A stretch of 33,640 bases of DNA from 2-02-FULL-55-14 sp964581115 (lineage in GTDB: Bacteria; Bacteroidota; Ignavibacteria; UBA10030), in assembly GCA_964581115.1 (NCBI GenBank), contig CAZOMY010000033.1, positions 1-33,640 on the forward strand. Reading direction: 5' to 3'. Below are positions 30,644-33,640 of the stretch, one piece after another. The translations under genes were made by a program, and so were the position numbers. The notes beneath the pieces were generated by a model, which ran no database searches, was not told where the DNA came from, and worked only from the letters and a program-made list of their open reading frames with translations. Within the stretch, counting starts at the first letter, position 1. Each line of letters opens with the position of its first letter.

Positions 30644-31180
30644 TCACGCCCTCCTCCGTTCATACTCACTCTTCACCAGCCCGTTCGCAAACGTTGCGGT
30701 CCGGACGTGGGTCCAGGTGAGATCGCGACCTGTCGGACCGAAGAGCGGAATGCCCTCTCCCAGTAAGACCGGGATCTTCGTCAAGATCAACCGGTCGATC
30801 AGGTCCTCCCGCAGAAACCCCTGGATCGTCTTCCCACCGTCCACGTAACAACGCTGATGTCCGTCCTGGCCGATGCGTTCCAACGCCTTCGCCGGAGTCA
30901 GGTTCAGCAACGTAACGCGGTCGCGCACCGCCTCGGGAACATCGCGGTACATACCGCTGAGCACGTAGACCGGTTTCGGATACGGCCAAGCGCCTCCAAA
31001 TCCAAGCACGGTCTCGAATGTCCCGCGTCCCATCACGATCGCATCGACGGTCGCCATGAACTCCGCATAGCCGTAGTCCTCTCCGGGCGGGCTTTCAAGG
31101 TTGTGTAGCCAGTCGATCGACCCATCCTTACGGGCGATGAAGCCGTCGAGGCTCGTGGCGATGTAAACGGTAGCGGGCAT
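30644..31180 (-). CDS. Dihydrofolate reductase family (RibD C-terminal domain-like) protein
   Basis: A 178-residue protein of the RibD_C/DHFR-like fold, close to the YyaP/YwjB type. Motifs are VYIATSLDGFIARKDGSIDWL at the start, AIVMGRGTFETVL around residues 48-60, YVDGGKTIQGFLREDLIDRLILTKIPVLLGEGIPLF in the second half, and a final K-S-E-Y-E. It is an NADPH-dependent reductase by family, with unknown substrate; it is not a full riboflavin RibD and not a classical FolA. The start fits the family N-terminus. It ends within four bases of a heptamer element shared with the convergent response regulator gene. Confidence 0.9.
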   Translation of the reverse strand: MPATVYIATSLDGFIARKDGSIDWLHNLESPPGEDYGYAEFMATVDAIVMGRGTFETVLGFGGAWPYPKPVYVLSGMYRDVPEAVRDRVTLLNLTPAKALERIGQDGHQRCYVDGGKTIQGFLREDLIDRLILTKIPVLLGEGIPLFGPTGRDLTWTHVRTATFANGLVKSEYERRRA

Positions 31181-31207
31181 GTGACACTCAGGCGATGTGG
31201 TGAGGGC

Positions 31208-31225
31208 GACAGGATGAACAGGATG
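31208..31225. repeat. Two nonamer units (GACAGGATG type)
   Basis: GACAGGATG is directly followed by AACAGGATG in the spacer before the DHFR-like gene. The same unit recurs, also inverted, at 31571-31625 and at 25286-25306, so it belongs to the 9-base-period family of intergenic repeats. Confidence 0.55.
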
Positions 31226-31243
31226 TCAATTGCTGTTTCACAT

Positions 31244-31543
31244 TCATTCCACGCGCACTTCTGCACGGACCACATCTCCCGCGACGATCCGCTCACGCTT
31301 TCGTACCTCGGATTTCAGGGCGAAGAGGTACGAGCCCGACTTCTTGTCAGGGAAGAGCGACGTCTTCCATTCGGTCCTCCCGATCTTTACGGATACTCGG
31401 ATCGAGCCGAACGGCTTCACCTTCGAGCCGTGAACGGCGCGAATGACCGCAGAGGTCTTTGCAGGGAGGGTCACAAAATGCCATCCCCCAACGCCCTGGT
31501 ACAACCAGATCTTGGCGCGGATGGTGTAGGTGGAGGCGTGCAT
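31244..31543 (-). CDS. DUF1905 domain protein
   Basis: A 99-residue protein consisting of one DUF1905 domain: AKIWLYQGVGGWHFVTLPAKTSAVIRA, then GSIRVSVKIGRTEWKTSLFPDKKSGSYLFALKSEVRKRERIVAGDVV. The WHFVTLP and TSLFPDKKSG motifs are characteristic of this small beta-barrel family. The biochemical function of DUF1905 is not established; it is often found with YdeI/OmdA-like proteins, which are not seen here. The ATG at 31543 is the only suitable start. It lies between the DHFR-like gene and a membrane-protein gene on the same strand. Confidence 0.9.
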   Translation of the reverse strand: MHASTYTIRAKIWLYQGVGGWHFVTLPAKTSAVIRAVHGSKVKPFGSIRVSVKIGRTEWKTSLFPDKKSGSYLFALKSEVRKRERIVAGDVVRAEVRVE

Positions 31544-31570
31544 AGGCCATTCAGTCGTTAGAGAAGATGG

Positions 31571-31625
31571 ACATTGATGGACAGGATGGACGGGAATTCA
31601 CAAGGGCCATTTCATCCTGTCGATC
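31571..31625. repeat. Dispersed 21-base repeat copy 2 with inverted nonamer
   Basis: 31571-31591 repeats 25286-25306 at 20 of 21 positions. CATCCTGTC near 31613 is the inverted form of the GACAGGATG unit. The element fills part of the 129-base spacer between the DUF1905 gene and the membrane-protein gene. Confidence 0.65.
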
Positions 31626-31672
31626 TTGTACAACGATGTTGATGACCCTCAGTGCATGATGAGAGGACGTGA

Positions 31673-32194
31673 TCAGACCACCGAGACCGACAGGGCCGAC
31701 AGGATCCGGAGGATCACGTGGGCGAACAGGAAGATGCTCACCTTCTGGAAGAACGCCGAGAGCGCAACGAGCGCCTTGAGTGCCGCGGAGGTTTCGTCGG
31801 CTTCGCGTTGGGCCAGCTGGATAGGGAAGAACAGCAGCGGGACGAGGGCAAACACGAATGGAAGGACCAGGAGCGTCAGCGGGATGCCGGCCGAGGCGCA
31901 GACCTCGACGAATTTCGCTTGGCGGTCGGGCGCCTGCGTAAAGAGAATGGCGAACAGCACGCCGTAGAAAGCCAGGAAGTACGAGATGTGCTCGCGGATG
32001 TTCTGCGTCTGCGCAAGCGCCACCTCGATCGTACGGCCCCGCAAAGCCACATGGCTCAACAGGTATCCGAGATCCCACGCCGCAAAGAGGCCGACGGCGG
32101 CCGCGGCGGTGATATTCGTTCGAAGCACAGGACCGAGGATCAGGAGGCCCAGACTCAGAACGTAGGCGGCGATATTCCAAGGGCGTTCGTACAT
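31673..32194 (-). CDS. Hypothetical integral membrane protein
   Basis: A 173-residue protein with about five hydrophobic segments (roughly 6-24, 28-46, 68-90, 105-130 and 148-171). A hydrophilic segment around 52-65 contains GRTIEVALAQTQNIREH. I do not recognise the family. No signal peptide separate from the first TM, no Cys/His clusters and no enzymatic motif were seen. The ATG at 32194 is the natural start. Spacers of more than 100 bases on both sides suggest it is not tightly coupled to neighbours. Confidence 0.7.
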   Translation of the reverse strand: MYERPWNIAAYVLSLGLLILGPVLRTNITAAAAVGLFAAWDLGYLLSHVALRGRTIEVALAQTQNIREHISYFLAFYGVLFAILFTQAPDRQAKFVEVCASAGIPLTLLVLPFVFALVPLLFFPIQLAQREADETSAALKALVALSAFFQKVSIFLFAHVILRILSALSVSVV

Positions 32195-32312
32195 GTGTGC
32201 GATTCAGAGAATGTTTGAATGGACGACGGGACGCGACGGCACATGAAGCAAAAAGCGGCGAATGACCGCTGAACGACGGACGTGCCTGGACCGTGCTGAA
32301 GGTCTCCTCGCT

Positions 32313-33248
32313 TCATCCTTGGGTCTCGCGATGTGCTGTACTCGACGTCACAACGATCACGACATTCCCCCGCTTCCGCCGCGATTCGACATACCGGTGC
32401 GCCTCGACGATCTGGCCGAGCGGATAGCGGCGATCGATCACCGGACGAAGCTTGCCCTCCGCCGCGAGCGTGGCCAGTTGGGCAAGATCGTCCGATGTCT
32501 CCTTCGTGGGGGACTTTACCGACGTCGCTCGCCCGTCGGGTGCCCGAAGTGCCTTCACGACCGATCGGGGGAGTCTGCCCACGGCGTCGAGCACGACATC
32601 GAAGACCTCACCCAGCCGGGCAAGATCCGTCCTCGTGTAATCGATGACCGAGGATGCGCCAAGCGACCGAACAAGCTCAAGATTCGATGTGCTGCATACG
32701 CCGGTCACCGTTGCGCCCATGTTCACGGCGAGTTGCACGGCGTACGTACCGACCGATCCGGATGCGCCATACACGAGAACACGTTGGCCTGACTTCGCGC
32801 CGGCTTTTCGCAAAAGCTGAAGAGCCGTCATCCCTCCGACGGGAATGGCGGCCGCCGTCTCATACGCGATCGACCCGGGGATCCGCATCACCACCCCCAT
32901 CTTCCACTGCTCGGGAACGCACAAGAACTCGGCGTACGCACCGTTGACCAGTCCGGTCGTCGTACCAAAGACGCGGTCTCCCTTGGAGAATCGCGTCACC
33001 GAACTTCCCGTCTCCACGACCTCGCCAGCGAATTCGACGCCGGCAATGATCTTGGGTTTAAAGCCGACGACGAGCCCGACCGCATGCAACAGGAGGCGAG
33101 GAAGCTTCCGAAGCATGACATCGCCCATGGCGACCGTGGCCGTGTGGACACGGATGAGGACCTCTTGATCTCCGGGAACAGGCCGATCGACTTCGGCGAA
33201 GGTGAGCACTTCAGGCGGACCGGACTTGGTTTGAAGGACGGCTTTCAT
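32313..33248 (-). CDS. Zinc-independent medium-chain dehydrogenase/reductase (quinone oxidoreductase-like)
   Basis: A 311-residue MDR-superfamily NAD(P)H oxidoreductase. The N-terminal GroES-like domain runs from MKAVLQTKSGPPEVLTF through AGVEFAGEVVETGSSV and GDRVFGTT. The Rossmann domain has the dinucleotide motif GASGSVG at 161-167, then the TGVCSTSNLELVRSLGA segment. The catalytic-zinc ligands are missing, as expected for the quinone-reductase branch. The protein ends normally (ESRRKRGNVVIVV). The ATG at 33248 is chosen since it starts the conserved N-terminus and lies 20 bases after the methyltransferase gene; the open frame upstream overlaps that gene. Substrate unknown. Confidence 0.92.
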   Translation of the reverse strand: MKAVLQTKSGPPEVLTFAEVDRPVPGDQEVLIRVHTATVAMGDVMLRKLPRLLLHAVGLVVGFKPKIIAGVEFAGEVVETGSSVTRFSKGDRVFGTTTGLVNGAYAEFLCVPEQWKMGVVMRIPGSIAYETAAAIPVGGMTALQLLRKAGAKSGQRVLVYGASGSVGTYAVQLAVNMGATVTGVCSTSNLELVRSLGASSVIDYTRTDLARLGEVFDVVLDAVGRLPRSVVKALRAPDGRATSVKSPTKETSDDLAQLATLAAEGKLRPVIDRRYPLGQIVEAHRYVESRRKRGNVVIVVTSSTAHRETQG

Positions 33249-33268
33249 CGGTTGCTTGCAGGCGGAGC

Positions 33269-33640
33269 TCAAGCGGCCGCAGACAGACGCCAGATCATGA
33301 ATGGACTCGTCCGTTCGTCGAACCGCGTACGCCGGTAATCTCCGAAGAGTCTCTCGATATTCCAACCTGTGGCGTGGGCGTCCGACTCGAACGTTTCACG
33401 CGACATCAGGGCGAATCGCACGGGCAAGATCCTCCGTTCGTATGGCGCCCCTTCCCCGCGGCGCAGTTCGTAGATCTGTTCGCCTGTGACGATGCCGGTC
33501 GCGTCATCGTGGGCCATCCATGCGTTCAACGTCATCGACCGGCCATCGCCGAGCGGAAAGGTCCCCATTGTCCGCAAGGTACCATCTAGTGTGGCGGTGC
33601 GCACCGCCGGATTCTGCAGTGTGCAGATGAAGGTTCCGCC
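33269..33640 (-). CDS. Class I SAM-dependent methyltransferase, C-terminal part (cut by window end)
   Basis: The last 123 residues of a longer gene that enters from beyond the window. The frame is open to the edge. The segment (GTFICTLQNPAVR, later TGIVTGEQIYELRR, RRILPVRFALMSRETFE and WNIERLFGDYRRTRFDERTSPFMIWRL) matches the second half of class I methyltransferases whose family ends typically in PFMIW. The SAM-binding Rossmann motif would lie upstream and is not visible, so the substrate cannot be inferred. The oxidoreductase gene follows after 20 bases, suggesting one transcript. Confidence 0.8.
   Translation of the reverse strand, partial: GGTFICTLQNPAVRTATLDGTLRTMGTFPLGDGRSMTLNAWMAHDDATGIVTGEQIYELRRGEGAPYERRILPVRFALMSRETFESDAHATGWNIERLFGDYRRTRFDERTSPFMIWRLSAAA

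Overview
The window is a GC-rich, gene-dense bacterial chromosome segment with about 34 protein genes and no rRNA, tRNA, CRISPR array, phage or insertion sequence that I could recognise. Several features point to the Bacteroidota/Chlorobiota side of the tree, perhaps an Ignavibacteria- or Kapabacteria-like lineage. These are the run miaB / SPOR protein / sensorless sigma-54 activator / lptE, a DUF5916 outer-membrane-type protein, DUF3526-like ABC permeases, an RprX/RprY-like two-component pair, and candidate promoters of the TTG-N19/20-TAnnTTT type. Unlike classical Bacteroidetes, many genes carry clear Shine-Dalgarno sequences. The taxonomic call is inference.

Layout. 71-3244 (minus): acyltransferase-like membrane protein, PaaI-like thioesterase, pta and a small unknown gene. 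3245-10648 (plus): an AT-rich promoter region, a 36-codon leader ORF and RBS-sequestering hairpin, then miaB, a SPOR lipoprotein-like/secreted protein, a sigma-54 activator, lptE, a cellulose-synthase-like GT2 and a TPR protein. This is an envelope-oriented cluster. 10907-15393 (minus): rpsT, a Nudix CoA pyrophosphatase abutting a trans-sulfuration PLP enzyme, and a DUF5916 protein. 15470-16826 (minus): three unrecognised proteins coupled by ATGA overlaps behind a structured leader. 17096-20875 (minus): a VOC gene with a disrupted start, a CopD-like membrane protein, a secreted alpha/beta hydrolase and a lipoprotein subtilase with a strong terminator. 21363-27649 (minus): a PDZ protein, a NEW3-domain membrane protein, an ABC ATPase and two paralogous ABC-2 permeases. 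A histidine kinase / response regulator pair diverges from this operon. 30644-33640 (minus): a DHFR-like protein, a DUF1905 protein, a membrane protein, a zinc-less MDR oxidoreductase and a methyltransferase cut by the window end.

Two things stand out. First, the region ahead of miaB holds a short ORF that duplicates the start of MiaB (VYxETYGC), overlaps miaB by ATGA and contains a perfect 9-bp stem burying the miaB ribosome-binding site. Its Tyr/Cys codons are read by tRNAs that MiaB modifies, so a translational feedback device is plausible. Second, many intergenic spacers are filled with degenerate tandem units of exactly 7 bases (some of 9). These often form two inverted arms and in places run into stop codons or up to start codons. 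They look like an active or recently active family of small intergenic elements.

All calls come from reading the sequence and translated proteins by eye. No database search or folding program was run.
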